DNA of 23,085 nucleotides from CALKHQ01 sp050329975 (lineage in GTDB: Bacteria > Pseudomonadota > Alphaproteobacteria > CALKHQ01). The first letter of the stretch is position 1, and each line of letters opens with the position of its first letter. Positions 6,511 through 14,701 of this stretch are shown piece by piece. Location: contig JBHJOG010000304.1 of assembly GCA_050329975.1 (NCBI GenBank), forward strand, positions 1 through 23,085, given 5' to 3'. Both the position numbers and the translations under genes were made by a program. Below the pieces are notes generated by a model. It made no database searches and was not told where the DNA came from. It saw nothing but the letters and a program-made list of their open reading frames with translations.

Positions 6511-8610
6511 GTGAACGGAATGCTTGGGGGGCATGATCGTCACATCGACCGTGACGAGACCATGCGACGGGAACGCGGGCGACGACGCTACGCGTGGTTC
6601 AGCTTTGGGCTGATCGCGCTGGTCACCCTTGCCGCCGGGCTGGTCTGGTACCGCCAATCCGCCGTCGCCACGGCCGAGGCCGAGCGCGACCGGCTGGCGG
6701 CTGCCGCCACCCGCGTCACCGGCCTGGTCGAGAGACGCCTGGAGGATATGCGGCTGCGGCTGGCGTTGGGCGCGTCATCGGCCGCCGCCGGCACGGAGAT
6801 CACCGTTACCCGCCTGCCGCTCGACGGCAGCGATGCGCGCGTGCCGCTTGGCAGCCTGATGGCCGCGGCCGGCTCGGGGCCGGACCCCGGGCGCCCGGGG
6901 CTCACCGCGCCCTATCGGTTGGACGGACAGTGGTATGCCGCCCTGGTCGCGCCGCCGGACCCGCGCGGCACCCACGCCGCGATCATGCCGCTCGCCGGCC
7001 TGCGCCTGCAGCTCGATACCCTCGCCCGCGCTCAGGAGGTCGAGGTGCTGGTGGTCAGTCCGGTCGACCGCATCTGGTGGACATCGCCGCTGGACGAGGC
7101 CGTGCTGAACCTGCCGGCCGGGGCCGAGCAGGTCGGATCCGGCAACCAGGCGGACGCGGCCGCGGGGCGGCTGGCCCAGTGGGAAGATCATCGGACGGTG
7201 GTCAGGCAGACTCTGCCCGACTACGGACTTGCGGTCCATGTCCGGCCGCGACCGCCGGCCGGCAGCGGGATCGACTACATCCACGGCGCCTTGATCCTGG
7301 CGACCGGTATCGCCGGCCTTGTCGGCTGCGGCGTCGCCTTGCGGACAGCAGGTTCGAACCGGCATCGCGCGGCCCGGCCGGCGCCAGCTATTCCATCGGG
7401 CGCAGGGCCACCGGGTGCGGCGCCGGCGACCCGTCCGGTCGCGACGCGACCCGCGCCGGCCCGCCCAACCGGGCCCCCGGCGCCTGGTTCCGCGCCCGCC
7501 GGCAGTGTTCCGGGCATCCCGTTCCTCGCTTACGCAGCGCAGCCCGACGGCAACGGCGGTCACGAGGTAGTGCTGCACGCAATGAGCCAGCCGAGCGCCT
7601 TCGGGCTCGCCGCCGACGCGCGGTGCCTGCCGGCCAAGACCATGCTCGAGCGGGTCGCGGACCAGCAGCGCCGCGAGTTCGAGGATTATCTGACCGGCAA
7701 GGGCCATGTCGACGCGGCACCGGCCTGGCTCGACTGGGATGTCGACAGCGGGAACGCCCTGGTCCTGCAGCATTTTCCGTTCCGCCGTCCCGGATCGGAG
7801 GGGCGATCGCCGGTGCCCGCCGGCCTGCTCGTCAGCGCCGAGCCGCAGTACCAGGAATGGACGCGCCTCGAGCAGTCGGCCCGGGAGTCGAACGCCGCCA
7901 ACACCCGCAAGAGCCGGTTCCTCGCCCGGCTGAGCCACGAGTTGCGGACACCGCTGAACGCCATCATCGGCTTCGCCGAGCTGATGGAGCACGAGACCCT
8001 GGGGCCGGTCGGCACCCCGCGCTACAAGGACTATCTCGCCGACATCGGCGCCAGTGGGCGCCACCTGCACGAACTGATCAACGACATCATCGACATCTCG
8101 CGGGTCGAGACTGGCGAGATGGACCTCAGCGAATCGATCCTGCCGATCCGCAATGAACTCGAGGCCTGCTTCCGTTTCATCCGGGAACGGCTGGAGGCGG
8201 CCAAGCTCGAGTTCGTTTTCGACGTGCCCGATGCCCTGCCGAAGCTCCGAGCAGACCCGCTGCGCTTCCGCCAGATCCTGCTCAATCTGCTGTCGAACGC
8301 GATCAAGTTCACCAGGCCGGGCGGCGAGGTCGGGATCTCGGTGCGGGTGACGACCGACGGCTCGCTGCGCATCTCGGTCGCCGACACCGGCATCGGCATG
8401 GACGAGGCCGGGCTGCGCCGGGCGATCGAGCCGTTCGGGCGGATCAGCGACGACCAGTACGGGCCGACAGAGGGCACCGGGCTCGGGCTGCCGATCGCCC
8501 GCGGCCTGATGGCGCTGCACGGCGGCCGGATGGAAATCGAGAGCGCACCGGGGGCCGGCACCACGGTGAACCTGATCTTCCCGCCGTCGCGACTGATTCC
8601 GGCCGACTGA
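6511..8610 (+). CDS. orphan membrane sensor histidine kinase
   Basis: A 699-residue (from GTG) inner-membrane kinase. Transmembrane helix 1 is at about 29-46 after a very basic lead, a periplasmic sensor region follows to about 250, and helix 2 is at about 259-277. Then comes a striking Pro/Ala-rich linker at about 289-336 and a possible degenerate PAS-like stretch to about 455. The HisKA H-box SHELRTPLNAI carries the phosphorylated His476. The ATPase domain shows N596 in LLSNAIKF, D625 in ADTGIGMD and the G2 box GTGLGLPIA. No receiver domain is attached and no response regulator is nearby. The GTG start has AGGA 10 bases upstream; ATGs at 6520 and 6562 are alternatives, and the last still keeps helix 1. 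The H-box style is that of the PleC/DivJ-like HisKA group. The stimulus is unknown. Confidence 0.92.
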   Translation: MNGMLGGHDRHIDRDETMRRERGRRRYAWFSFGLIALVTLAAGLVWYRQSAVATAEAERDRLAAAATRVTGLVERRLEDMRLRLALGASSAAAGTEITVTRLPLDGSDARVPLGSLMAAAGSGPDPGRPGLTAPYRLDGQWYAALVAPPDPRGTHAAIMPLAGLRLQLDTLARAQEVEVLVVSPVDRIWWTSPLDEAVLNLPAGAEQVGSGNQADAAAGRLAQWEDHRTVVRQTLPDYGLAVHVRPRPPAGSGIDYIHGALILATGIAGLVGCGVALRTAGSNRHRAARPAPAIPSGAGPPGAAPATRPVATRPAPARPTGPPAPGSAPAGSVPGIPFLAYAAQPDGNGGHEVVLHAMSQPSAFGLAADARCLPAKTMLERVADQQRREFEDYLTGKGHVDAAPAWLDWDVDSGNALVLQHFPFRRPGSEGRSPVPAGLLVSAEPQYQEWTRLEQSARESNAANTRKSRFLARLSHELRTPLNAIIGFAELMEHETLGPVGTPRYKDYLADIGASGRHLHELINDIIDISRVETGEMDLSESILPIRNELEACFRFIRERLEAAKLEFVFDVPDALPKLRADPLRFRQILLNLLSNAIKFTRPGGEVGISVRVTTDGSLRISVADTGIGMDEAGLRRAIEPFGRISDDQYGPTEGTGLGLPIARGLMALHGGRMEIESAPGAGTTVNLIFPPSRLIPAD

Positions 8611-8651
8611 GTCCGCAGACCGGGTTCTGGTCAAGGAGAAGGCAGATAGCC

Positions 8652-8668
8652 GCAGGCTCGGTGCCTGC
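8652..8668 (+). terminator. weak hairpin after the histidine kinase
   Basis: GCAGGC (8652-8657) pairs with GCCTGC (8663-8668) around loop TCGGT, 42 bases after the kinase stop. No T-run follows, so it is at best a weak or Rho-assisted terminator. Confidence 0.25.
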
Positions 8669-8722
8669 AGGAGAGGCAGCGCGCCGAGGTTCTGCTTGCC
8701 ACTCGCGTTCGCAGACGCATAT

Positions 8723-8737
8723 ATTGCACTGCACAAT
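8723..8737. promoter_or_regulatory. TGCA-type dyad resembling a PhaR site
   Basis: ATTGCACTGCACAAT is an imperfect palindrome: ATTG and CAAT arms flank TGCA-C-TGCA. It sits 44 bases before the MaoC-like hydratase start, in an AT-rich patch. Alphaproteobacterial PhaR, the repressor of polyhydroxyalkanoate and phasin genes, is known to bind TGC/GCA-rich dyads of this kind. A hydratase of the PhaJ type would be a logical target. The link is inference from sequence likeness and context. Confidence 0.35.
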
Positions 8738-8780
8738 TCAGACTTTCTTCCACTTCAGACGCATCAGCAGGAGGCCGCCC

Positions 8781-9254
8781 ATGGCGCCAGAAGGTTCGGT
8801 CGGACGCCGAGAGCCATCGATCGAGGAATTGCACGGTTACTACCTCGAGGACCTCGCCGTCGGCATGACCGCCGTGTTCGGCAAGACGGTGACCGAGGCC
8901 GACCTGGTGATGTTCGCGGGCGTGTCGGGCGACACCAATCCGCTTCACCTGGACGAGGAGTTCGCCAGCCGCACCCGGTTCGGCGGCCGCATTGTTCACG
9001 GCATGCTGACCGCAAGCCTGATCTCCACCCTGATCGGCACCAAACTGCCGGGGCCGGGGTGCATCTACATCAGCCAGGACCTTCGGTTCCGGGCGCCGGT
9101 GCGGGTCGGCGACACCGTCGAGACGCGGGCAACCGTCACCGAGATCGAGGCCGACCGCCGGCGGGTCATCCTGAAGACCGAATGCACGGTCAAGGGGCAG
9201 ACCGTGCTCGACGGCGTGGCGAAGATCCTGGTCCCGTCGCGCGGCGAGATGTGA
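8781..9254 (+). CDS. MaoC-family (R)-specific enoyl-CoA hydratase, PhaJ-like
   Basis: A 157-residue single hot-dog-fold hydratase. The hydratase-2 motif reads FAGVSGDTNPLHLDEEFA, with the catalytic Asp51 and His56, followed by RIVHGMLTASLIS typical of this family. Single-domain members hydrate trans-2-enoyl-CoA to (R)-3-hydroxyacyl-CoA, which feeds polyhydroxyalkanoate synthesis or other side pathways. The start is fixed by an AGGAGG ribosome binding site at 8769-8774, 6 bases from the ATG; an earlier in-frame ATG lacks one. It stands between the orphan kinase and ribF, with no phaC or beta-oxidation genes in view, so the exact substrate remains open. A possible PhaR-type site lies just upstream. 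Confidence 0.9.
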   Translation: MAPEGSVGRREPSIEELHGYYLEDLAVGMTAVFGKTVTEADLVMFAGVSGDTNPLHLDEEFASRTRFGGRIVHGMLTASLISTLIGTKLPGPGCIYISQDLRFRAPVRVGDTVETRATVTEIEADRRRVILKTECTVKGQTVLDGVAKILVPSRGEM

Positions 9255-9290
9255 GCGCGCGCCGGCCGGCGTTCCCTGCGATCGCGCGAA

Positions 9291-9318
9291 TTGCCAGCCG
9301 GGCGGCGACTCACTAGGG
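9291..9318 (+). promoter_or_regulatory. possible promoter of ribF
   Basis: TTGCCA (9291-9296) and CTAGGG (9313-9318) are 16 bases apart and lie just before the ribF start. The same TTGCCA/CTAGG arrangement recurs before ileS. Judged by eye; the -10 box would be only about 10 bases from the ATG, implying a very short leader. Confidence 0.25.
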
Positions 9319-9327
9319 TCCGGCCGC

Positions 9328-10287
9328 ATGCGGGTCCATCGTGATTTCCATGCATTGCCTGCAGACGCCCGCGGCTGCGTCGTCGCGCTGGGCAACTTCG
9401 ACGGCGTCCACCGCGGCCACCAGGCGGTGTTCGGTGCGGCGCGCGCGATCGCGCGCCGGGACCGGCTGCCGTTGGCGGTGCTGACCTTCGAGCCGCATCC
9501 GCGCGCGCTGTTCAACCCCGAGGCGCCACCGTTCCGGCTGACGCCGTTCCGGCCCAAGCTGCGGCTGATGGAGGCGCTTGGCGTCGAGCGCGCCTTCGTC
9601 CTGCGCTTCACCCGCGCCCTGTCGCTGATGCCGGCCGAGAGCTTCGCCCGCGACGTGCTGATCGGCCAGCTCGGCGCCCGGCACATCGTCGTGGGCTACG
9701 ACTATGTCTTCGGCCATCAGCGACGCGGCACCGCAGAGCTGCTGGGCGGCGTGGCGGAAGCCGGCGGCTTCGCCTTCACCTGCGTCGAGCCGGTCTCGGG
9801 CGACAGCGAGCCGGAGGTGTTCTCGTCGACCCGGGCCCGGTCCCACCTGCGCGACGGCGCGCCGGCCAAGGCGGCGCAGATCCTCGGCCGCAACTGGGAG
9901 ATCGAGGGCCGGGTGCGCACCGGCCGCCGGCTCGGCCATACCATCGGCGTGCCGACCGCCAACATCGCGCTCGACGGCTACCTGCGCCCGGCTTTCGGCG
10001 TCTACGCCTGCCACGTCGCGCTTGACGAGGGCGGCGCGACCCGGTGGCTGGACGGCGTGGCCAATATCGGTGTCCGGCCCACCGTCGGCGGCAGCGGCGA
10101 GCTGCTGGAGGTCCACCTGTTCGACTTCGCAGGCGACCTTTACGGCCGCCGGCTGCGGGTGGCGCTGGCCGAGTTCCTGCGCGGCGAGGCGCGGTTCGAC
10201 GGCCTGCCGGCGCTCAAGGCCCAGATCGCCAGCGACATGGAGCAGGCACGTGCGCTGCTTTCCGGCCGGGTGCCACTGCGGGCCTGA
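9328..10287 (+). CDS. ribF: bifunctional riboflavin kinase / FAD synthetase
   Basis: A 319-residue cytosolic enzyme that phosphorylates riboflavin to FMN and adenylylates FMN to FAD. The N-terminal nucleotidyltransferase half carries GNFDGVHRGH at 22-31, TFEPHPRALF, VGYDYVFGHQRRG, and SSTRARSHLRDG in place of the usual ISSTRIR. The C-terminal kinase half carries GHTIGVPTANI, GVANIGVRPTVGG and LLEVHLFDF. Both halves are complete and the length is normal. It leads the ribF-ileS-lspA order also known from enterobacteria, though here 264 bases separate it from ileS. No FMN riboswitch is evident upstream, and the ribosome binding site is weak. Confidence 0.96.
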   Translation: MRVHRDFHALPADARGCVVALGNFDGVHRGHQAVFGAARAIARRDRLPLAVLTFEPHPRALFNPEAPPFRLTPFRPKLRLMEALGVERAFVLRFTRALSLMPAESFARDVLIGQLGARHIVVGYDYVFGHQRRGTAELLGGVAEAGGFAFTCVEPVSGDSEPEVFSSTRARSHLRDGAPAKAAQILGRNWEIEGRVRTGRRLGHTIGVPTANIALDGYLRPAFGVYACHVALDEGGATRWLDGVANIGVRPTVGGSGELLEVHLFDFAGDLYGRRLRVALAEFLRGEARFDGLPALKAQIASDMEQARALLSGRVPLRA

Positions 10288-10321
10288 GCCGCGGCGAGCG
10301 GATTTGTCCCGATATTCGCGG

Positions 10322-10350
10322 TTGCCAACGACAGTGCCGCACCCCTAGGA
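10322..10350 (+). promoter_or_regulatory. possible promoter of ileS-lspA-bamF
   Basis: TTGCCA (10322-10327) and CTAGGA (10345-10350) are 17 bases apart, about 200 bases before the ileS start. The pattern matches the candidate before ribF. The 264-base ribF-ileS gap otherwise holds only GC-rich DNA with no gene I can support. Confidence 0.3.
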
Positions 10351-10551
10351 TCGCGCCCCGTCGAGAAAAGGGTTGCATCGTGCCGACACAGGGCTGCCGG
10401 GCAGAGAAGCGAATTACCGACCCGGCCTGCTGACCGCGGGCCGGGCCGGCCACGACCCCTATTCCCGTTCGCGCGCCGAACACAGGTGCCGCCGGACGCC
10501 GCCCCCAGGACCGGGCCGCGCCGGCAGCGACCAAGCGATTGAACCAAGCCG

Positions 10552-13470
10552 ATGAGCACCACCAAAGACCGCACCGCCGCGCCTGACTACCGCGACACCG
10601 TCTTCCTGCCGGCGACCGAGTTCCCGATGCGCGCCGAACTGCCCAGGCGCGAGCCGCTGCTGCTGGAGCGCTGGGCGAAGCAGGACCTGTGGGGGCAGAT
10701 CCGGGCGGATTCACACGGGCGCGAGACGTTCATCCTGCATGACGGCCCGCCCTACGCGAACGGCCACCTGCACATCGGCACCGCGCTGAACAAGATCCTG
10801 AAGGACGTGGTCAGCCGCTCGCAGCAGATGCTGGGCAAGGATTCCAACTACGTGCCCGGCTGGGACTGCCACGGTCTGCCGATCGAATGGAAGGTCGAGG
10901 AGCGCTACCGGGCCGAGGGGCGGGACAAGGACGCGGTGCCGGTCAACGAGTTCCGTCGCGAGTGCCGGGAATTCGCCAACCACTGGCTGAACGTGCAGCG
11001 CGACGAGTTCAAGCGCCTGGGCACCGCCGGGGACTGGGACAACCGCTACGCCACCATGGACTTCGCGTCCGAGGCGCAGATCGCGCGCGAGCTGATGAAG
11101 TTCGCCGCCTCCGGCCAGCTTTATCGCGGCTCCAAGCCGGTGATGTGGTCGGTGGTCGAGAAGACCGCCCTCGCCGAGGCCGAGGTCGAGTACCACGACT
11201 ACCGCTCGGACACGGTGTGGGTGAAGTTTCCGGTGACCGTACCGCCGGAGCACCACCCCTCCGCCGCCCTGGTCGACGGTGCGGCTGTCGTGATCTGGAC
11301 CACCACGCCGTGGACCATCCCGGGCAACCGCGCGATCAGCTTCTCGTCGCGGATCGCCTACGGGCTGTATGAGGTGACGGATGCACCGGCCGACAACTGG
11401 GTCAAGCCGGGCGACCGGCTGGTGCTAGCGGATTCGCTGGCGGCCGACATGTTCGCCCAGGCGCGGATCGCGGCCGACGGCTATCTCCGGCGTGGCACCG
11501 TCGACCCGACCGGCCTGACCTGTCGCCACCCGCTGCATGCGATCGGCTACGATTTCGTGGTGCCGCTGCTCGACGGCGAGCATGTGACCGAGGAGGCCGG
11601 CACCGGCTTCGTCCACACCGCCCCCGGGCATGGCACCGACGACTTCGAGATCTGGTCTGCCAGCGAGGCGGCCCTGAAGGGGCGAGGCATCGAGACCCGG
11701 ATCCCGTTCACCGTCGACGGCGACGGCCGGTTCACCGCCGAGGCCCCAGGCTTCGAGGGCAAGCGGGTGCTGACCGAAGCCGGCGACAAGGGCGACGCCA
11801 ACCAGGCGGTGATCGACGCGCTGCTCGCCGCCGGGATGCTCGCCGCCCGCGGCCGGCTGGACCACCAGTACCCGCACAGCTGGCGGTCGAAGAAGCCGGT
11901 GATCTTCCGTAACACGCCGCAATGGTTCATCAGCATGGGCGACAAGCGCGGACCGGACGGCCTGCGCGGCAAGGCCCTGAAGGCGATCGACGAGACCGCC
12001 TTCTATCCGCCGCGCGGCCAGAACCGCCTGCGCGGAATGATCGAGCAGCGGCCGGACTGGGTGATCTCGCGCCAGCGGGCCTGGGGCGTGCCCATCACCG
12101 TGTTCGTCAACACCGCGACCGGGGCGCTGCTGCAGGATCCGGCTGTCAACGAGCGGATCGCGACCGCCTTCGAGGCAGAAGGCGCCGATGCCTGGTTCGC
12201 CGATGGCGCCAAGTCGCGTTTCCTGGGCAACACCTACGATTCCGACGACTGGGAGAAGGTCGACGACATCCTCGACGTCTGGTTCGAGAGCGGGTGCACC
12301 CATGCCTTCGTGCTCGAGAAGCGGCCGGACCTGAAATGGCCGGCGTCGCTGTACCTGGAGGGCTCCGATCAGCATCGCGGCTGGTTCCATTCATCCTTGC
12401 TGGAAAGCTGCGGGACCCGCGGCCGGGCACCCTATGACGCCGTGCTGACCCACGGCTTCGTCATGGCAGAGGACGGCCGCAAGATGTCCAAGTCGCTGGG
12501 CAACCAGGTGTTTCCCGAAGAGGTGATCGGCGAGTATGGCGCAGACATCCTCCGGCTCTGGGTGGTCGGCTCCGACTATTCCGACGACCTGCGCATCGGG
12601 CCGGAGATCATCAAGCGCCACGTCGACCTTTACCGGCGGATCCGCAACACCTACCGCTATCTGCTCGGCAACCTCGCCGGCTTCTCGCCGGCCGAGCGGG
12701 TGGCGCCGGAAGCGATGCCGGAACTGGAACGCTGGGTGCTGCACCGCCTGAGCGAGCTGGACGGGGTGATGCAGACGACCACGGCAGGCTTCGACTTCCA
12801 CAGCCAGTTCACCGAGCTGCACAACTTCTGCACCAGCGACCTCTCGGCCTTCTATTTCGACATCCGCAAGGACGCTCTCTATTGCGAGCGGCCGGACAGC
12901 CCGGTGCGGCGGGCGGCGCGGACGACGCTGGACATCCTGTTCCAGGCGCTCGCCACCTGGCTGGCGCCGGTGCTGGTGTTCACCGCGGAGGAGGCCTGGC
13001 TGACCCGGCACGGCGAGCAGGCCGACAGCGTGCATCGCCAGTTGTTCGCACGCGCCCCCGCCGACTGGGCCGACCCCGCGCTCGACGCCAAGTGGAGCCG
13101 GATCCGCGCCCTGCGCCGCGCAATCACCGGCGCGCTGGAGATCGCCCGCAACGAGAAGCGGATCGGCTCGTCGCTGCAGGCCCATCCGGTGGTCTACGCG
13201 CCGTACGCCTATCACGAAGCGCTGCAGGGCCTCGACCTCGCCGAGATCGGCATCACCTCGGCCGCCGACCTGGTCGACGCCACGCCGCCCGAGGACGCGT
13301 TCAGGCTGCCCGACCTGCCCGATGTGGGCGTCGTGGTCGGCATGGCCGCCGGCGAGAAATGCGCCCGCTGCTACCGGGTCCTGCTGGAGGTCGGCAGTGA
13401 TCCCAATGCGCCGCAGACCTGCGTCCGCTGCGCCGACGCCGTGCACGCCGCGCGGAGTGCGGCAGCATGA
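10552..13470 (+). CDS. ileS: isoleucyl-tRNA synthetase
   Basis: A 972-residue class I synthetase that charges tRNA-Ile and edits misactivated valine. The HIGH-type signature is PYANGHLHIGTALN at about 67-80, and the KMSKS loop is at 644-648 (GRKMSKSLGN). The CP1 editing region includes VIWTTTPWTIPGN and the aspartate-bearing GTGFVHTAPGHGTDDF. The C-terminus carries a four-cysteine zinc site, CARCYRV followed by CVRCADAV, as in bacterial type 1 IleRS. Length is normal. The start MSTTKDRTAAPDYRDTVFLP fits the family; no strong ribosome binding site precedes it. The stop overlaps the lspA start as ATGA, so the two are translationally coupled. Confidence 0.98.
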   Translation: MSTTKDRTAAPDYRDTVFLPATEFPMRAELPRREPLLLERWAKQDLWGQIRADSHGRETFILHDGPPYANGHLHIGTALNKILKDVVSRSQQMLGKDSNYVPGWDCHGLPIEWKVEERYRAEGRDKDAVPVNEFRRECREFANHWLNVQRDEFKRLGTAGDWDNRYATMDFASEAQIARELMKFAASGQLYRGSKPVMWSVVEKTALAEAEVEYHDYRSDTVWVKFPVTVPPEHHPSAALVDGAAVVIWTTTPWTIPGNRAISFSSRIAYGLYEVTDAPADNWVKPGDRLVLADSLAADMFAQARIAADGYLRRGTVDPTGLTCRHPLHAIGYDFVVPLLDGEHVTEEAGTGFVHTAPGHGTDDFEIWSASEAALKGRGIETRIPFTVDGDGRFTAEAPGFEGKRVLTEAGDKGDANQAVIDALLAAGMLAARGRLDHQYPHSWRSKKPVIFRNTPQWFISMGDKRGPDGLRGKALKAIDETAFYPPRGQNRLRGMIEQRPDWVISRQRAWGVPITVFVNTATGALLQDPAVNERIATAFEAEGADAWFADGAKSRFLGNTYDSDDWEKVDDILDVWFESGCTHAFVLEKRPDLKWPASLYLEGSDQHRGWFHSSLLESCGTRGRAPYDAVLTHGFVMAEDGRKMSKSLGNQVFPEEVIGEYGADILRLWVVGSDYSDDLRIGPEIIKRHVDLYRRIRNTYRYLLGNLAGFSPAERVAPEAMPELERWVLHRLSELDGVMQTTTAGFDFHSQFTELHNFCTSDLSAFYFDIRKDALYCERPDSPVRRAARTTLDILFQALATWLAPVLVFTAEEAWLTRHGEQADSVHRQLFARAPADWADPALDAKWSRIRALRRAITGALEIARNEKRIGSSLQAHPVVYAPYAYHEALQGLDLAEIGITSAADLVDATPPEDAFRLPDLPDVGVVVGMAAGEKCARCYRVLLEVGSDPNAPQTCVRCADAVHAARSAAA

Positions 13471-14021
13471 GCGCGATGGCGGAGCGTCCGCGCCGGGGCA
13501 AGGCAGCAGGCCTGCTCGCTCGCACCGGGCTGCTGGTCGCGGTGGTGTTTATCCTCGACCAGGCGACCAAATACTGGGCGGTGGCGCTGCTGTTCGGCCG
13601 CGACTTCAACGACCCGGACCTGTTCGCGGCGCTGCCGCCACGCGCGATCGAGGTGACCGGCTTCCTGAACTGGGTGCTGGTCGGCAATACCGGCGTTTCT
13701 TTCGGGCTGTTCGCCGGCGCAGGGCTTTGGCTGTTCATCCCGATCGCCCTTATTATTGCCGCATTTCTGTTAGGATGGTTGCTGCGCAGCGGCATGCGCT
13801 GGCTGGTCTGGCCCGTTGGGCTGATCATCGGCGGCGCAGTCGGCAACGTCGTCGACCGGCTGCGCTTCGGCGCGGTGATCGACTTCATCGACGTGCATGC
13901 GGCGGGCTATCATTGGCCGGCTTTCAACGTCGCCGACTCCGCGGTGTTCATCGGCGTAGGGATCGTGCTGCTGGAGGCATTTCTGGGTCCGAAGAAAGAA
14001 GCAGGAGCCGAGGGGGGATGA
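13467..14021 (+). CDS. lspA: lipoprotein signal peptidase (SPase II)
   Basis: A 184-residue inner-membrane aspartyl protease that cleaves the signal peptide of diacylglyceryl-modified prolipoproteins. Four membrane segments are visible, at about 20-40, 84-104, 112-126 and 155-173. The catalytic aspartates are Asp130 in GNVVDRLRFG and Asp157 in FNVADS, and the family segment LVGNTGVSFGLF is at 71-82. It overlaps ileS by 4 bases upstream and the DUF3035/BamF-like lipoprotein by 4 bases downstream. The next gene product therefore needs this enzyme for its own maturation, as do the lipoproteins at 19590-22869. The C-terminal tail KKEAGAEGG is short and polar. Confidence 0.97.
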   Translation: MSAMAERPRRGKAAGLLARTGLLVAVVFILDQATKYWAVALLFGRDFNDPDLFAALPPRAIEVTGFLNWVLVGNTGVSFGLFAGAGLWLFIPIALIIAAFLLGWLLRSGMRWLVWPVGLIIGGAVGNVVDRLRFGAVIDFIDVHAAGYHWPAFNVADSAVFIGVGIVLLEAFLGPKKEAGAEGG

Positions 14022-14572
14022 GTACCGGGATCTTTCGAGTTGCGCAGATCGGCGCGCTAGCCGCGGCGGTGGCGGTCACCGGCTGTTCCGATTTGAGCCA
14101 AGCCATCGGCCTGTCGCGACGCACGCCGCCCGACGAGTTCCAGGTGGTCACCCATGCACCGCTCTCGCTGCCGCCGGAATTCGCCCTGCGGCCGCCCGCA
14201 CCGGGAGAGACCGGACCTGGAACCACGACGCCGCAGGCGCAGGCGCGCGCAGCCGTCACCGGCAGCACCGGCGCGCCGACCGGCAGCACCACCCAGGGCG
14301 AGAATGCCCTGCTGGCCACGGCGGGCGCCATCGGCGTCGACCCGTCGATCCGCCTGACCATCGATGCCGAAAGCAGGATCGAGTCCGAATCCACCGGCTC
14401 CGGCCTGGCCGACTTCCTTCTGTTCTGGCGCGAGACGCCGCCGGCCGGCGTGATCGTGGACGCCGCCGGCGAGGCGCAGCGGATCCGGGAGAACCAGGCG
14501 GCGGGCCGTCCGATCACGGCCGGCGAGACCCCGGTCATCGAGCGTACAAGCGGGGGCATTCGCCTGTTCTGA
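14018..14572 (+). CDS. bamF: DUF3035 lipoprotein, probable BamF subunit of the BAM complex
   Basis: A 184-residue lipoprotein with signal MSTGIFRVAQIGALAAAVAVTGC, giving lipobox VTGC and Cys23 as the lipidated residue. After a linker comes TPPDEFQVVTHAPLSLPPEF, the proline-rich segment conserved in the DUF3035 family. Then follow a Pro/Thr/Gly-rich disordered stretch, at about 67-95, and a C-terminal region ending in SGLADFLLFW and RTSGGIRLF. DUF3035 contains BamF, a subunit found with BamA in Caulobacter that carries a motif related to E. coli BamC. Assignment to BamF is from this family link and not from any BAM gene nearby. The start is supported by AGGAG at 14003-14007 and by the ATGA overlap with lspA. 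Confidence 0.75.
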   Translation: MSTGIFRVAQIGALAAAVAVTGCSDLSQAIGLSRRTPPDEFQVVTHAPLSLPPEFALRPPAPGETGPGTTTPQAQARAAVTGSTGAPTGSTTQGENALLATAGAIGVDPSIRLTIDAESRIESESTGSGLADFLLFWRETPPAGVIVDAAGEAQRIRENQAAGRPITAGETPVIERTSGGIRLF

Positions 14573-14591
14573 GTCTCCGAGCGCGTTCGGC

Positions 14592-14619
14592 TTGGCCGGG
14601 ACACGGACATCCCCTACTG
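14592..14619 (+). promoter_or_regulatory. possible promoter before the M16 peptidase pair
   Basis: TTGGCC (14592-14597) and CTACTG (14614-14619) are 16 bases apart in the 129-base gap between the BamF-like gene and the first M16 peptidase. It could let the protease pair be expressed apart from ileS-lspA. Judged by eye only. Confidence 0.22.
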
Positions 14620-14701
14620 TGCCGCTCGGTGGCTGCCGCGGCCCGTACAGCGGGCCGACGACGCAATGACGGCTGCTGCCGGGTGGGCAAGGGAGACTTC
14701 G

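Noticed and set aside
6270..6536. Small plus-strand frame of 88 codons in the AT-rich gap before the kinase
   Set aside because: No ribosome binding site, no recognisable domain, and it overlaps the dyad, the leader hairpin and the kinase start. Composition does not match neighbouring genes.
8661..8780. Longer N-terminus for the MaoC-like hydratase
   Set aside because: The extension is Arg/His-rich, crosses the PhaR-like dyad and lacks a ribosome binding site, while AGGAGG sits right before the ATG at 8781.
9255..9327. FMN riboswitch before ribF
   Set aside because: The gap is only 73 bases and lacks the conserved RFN elements; ribF is not usually controlled this way in this class.
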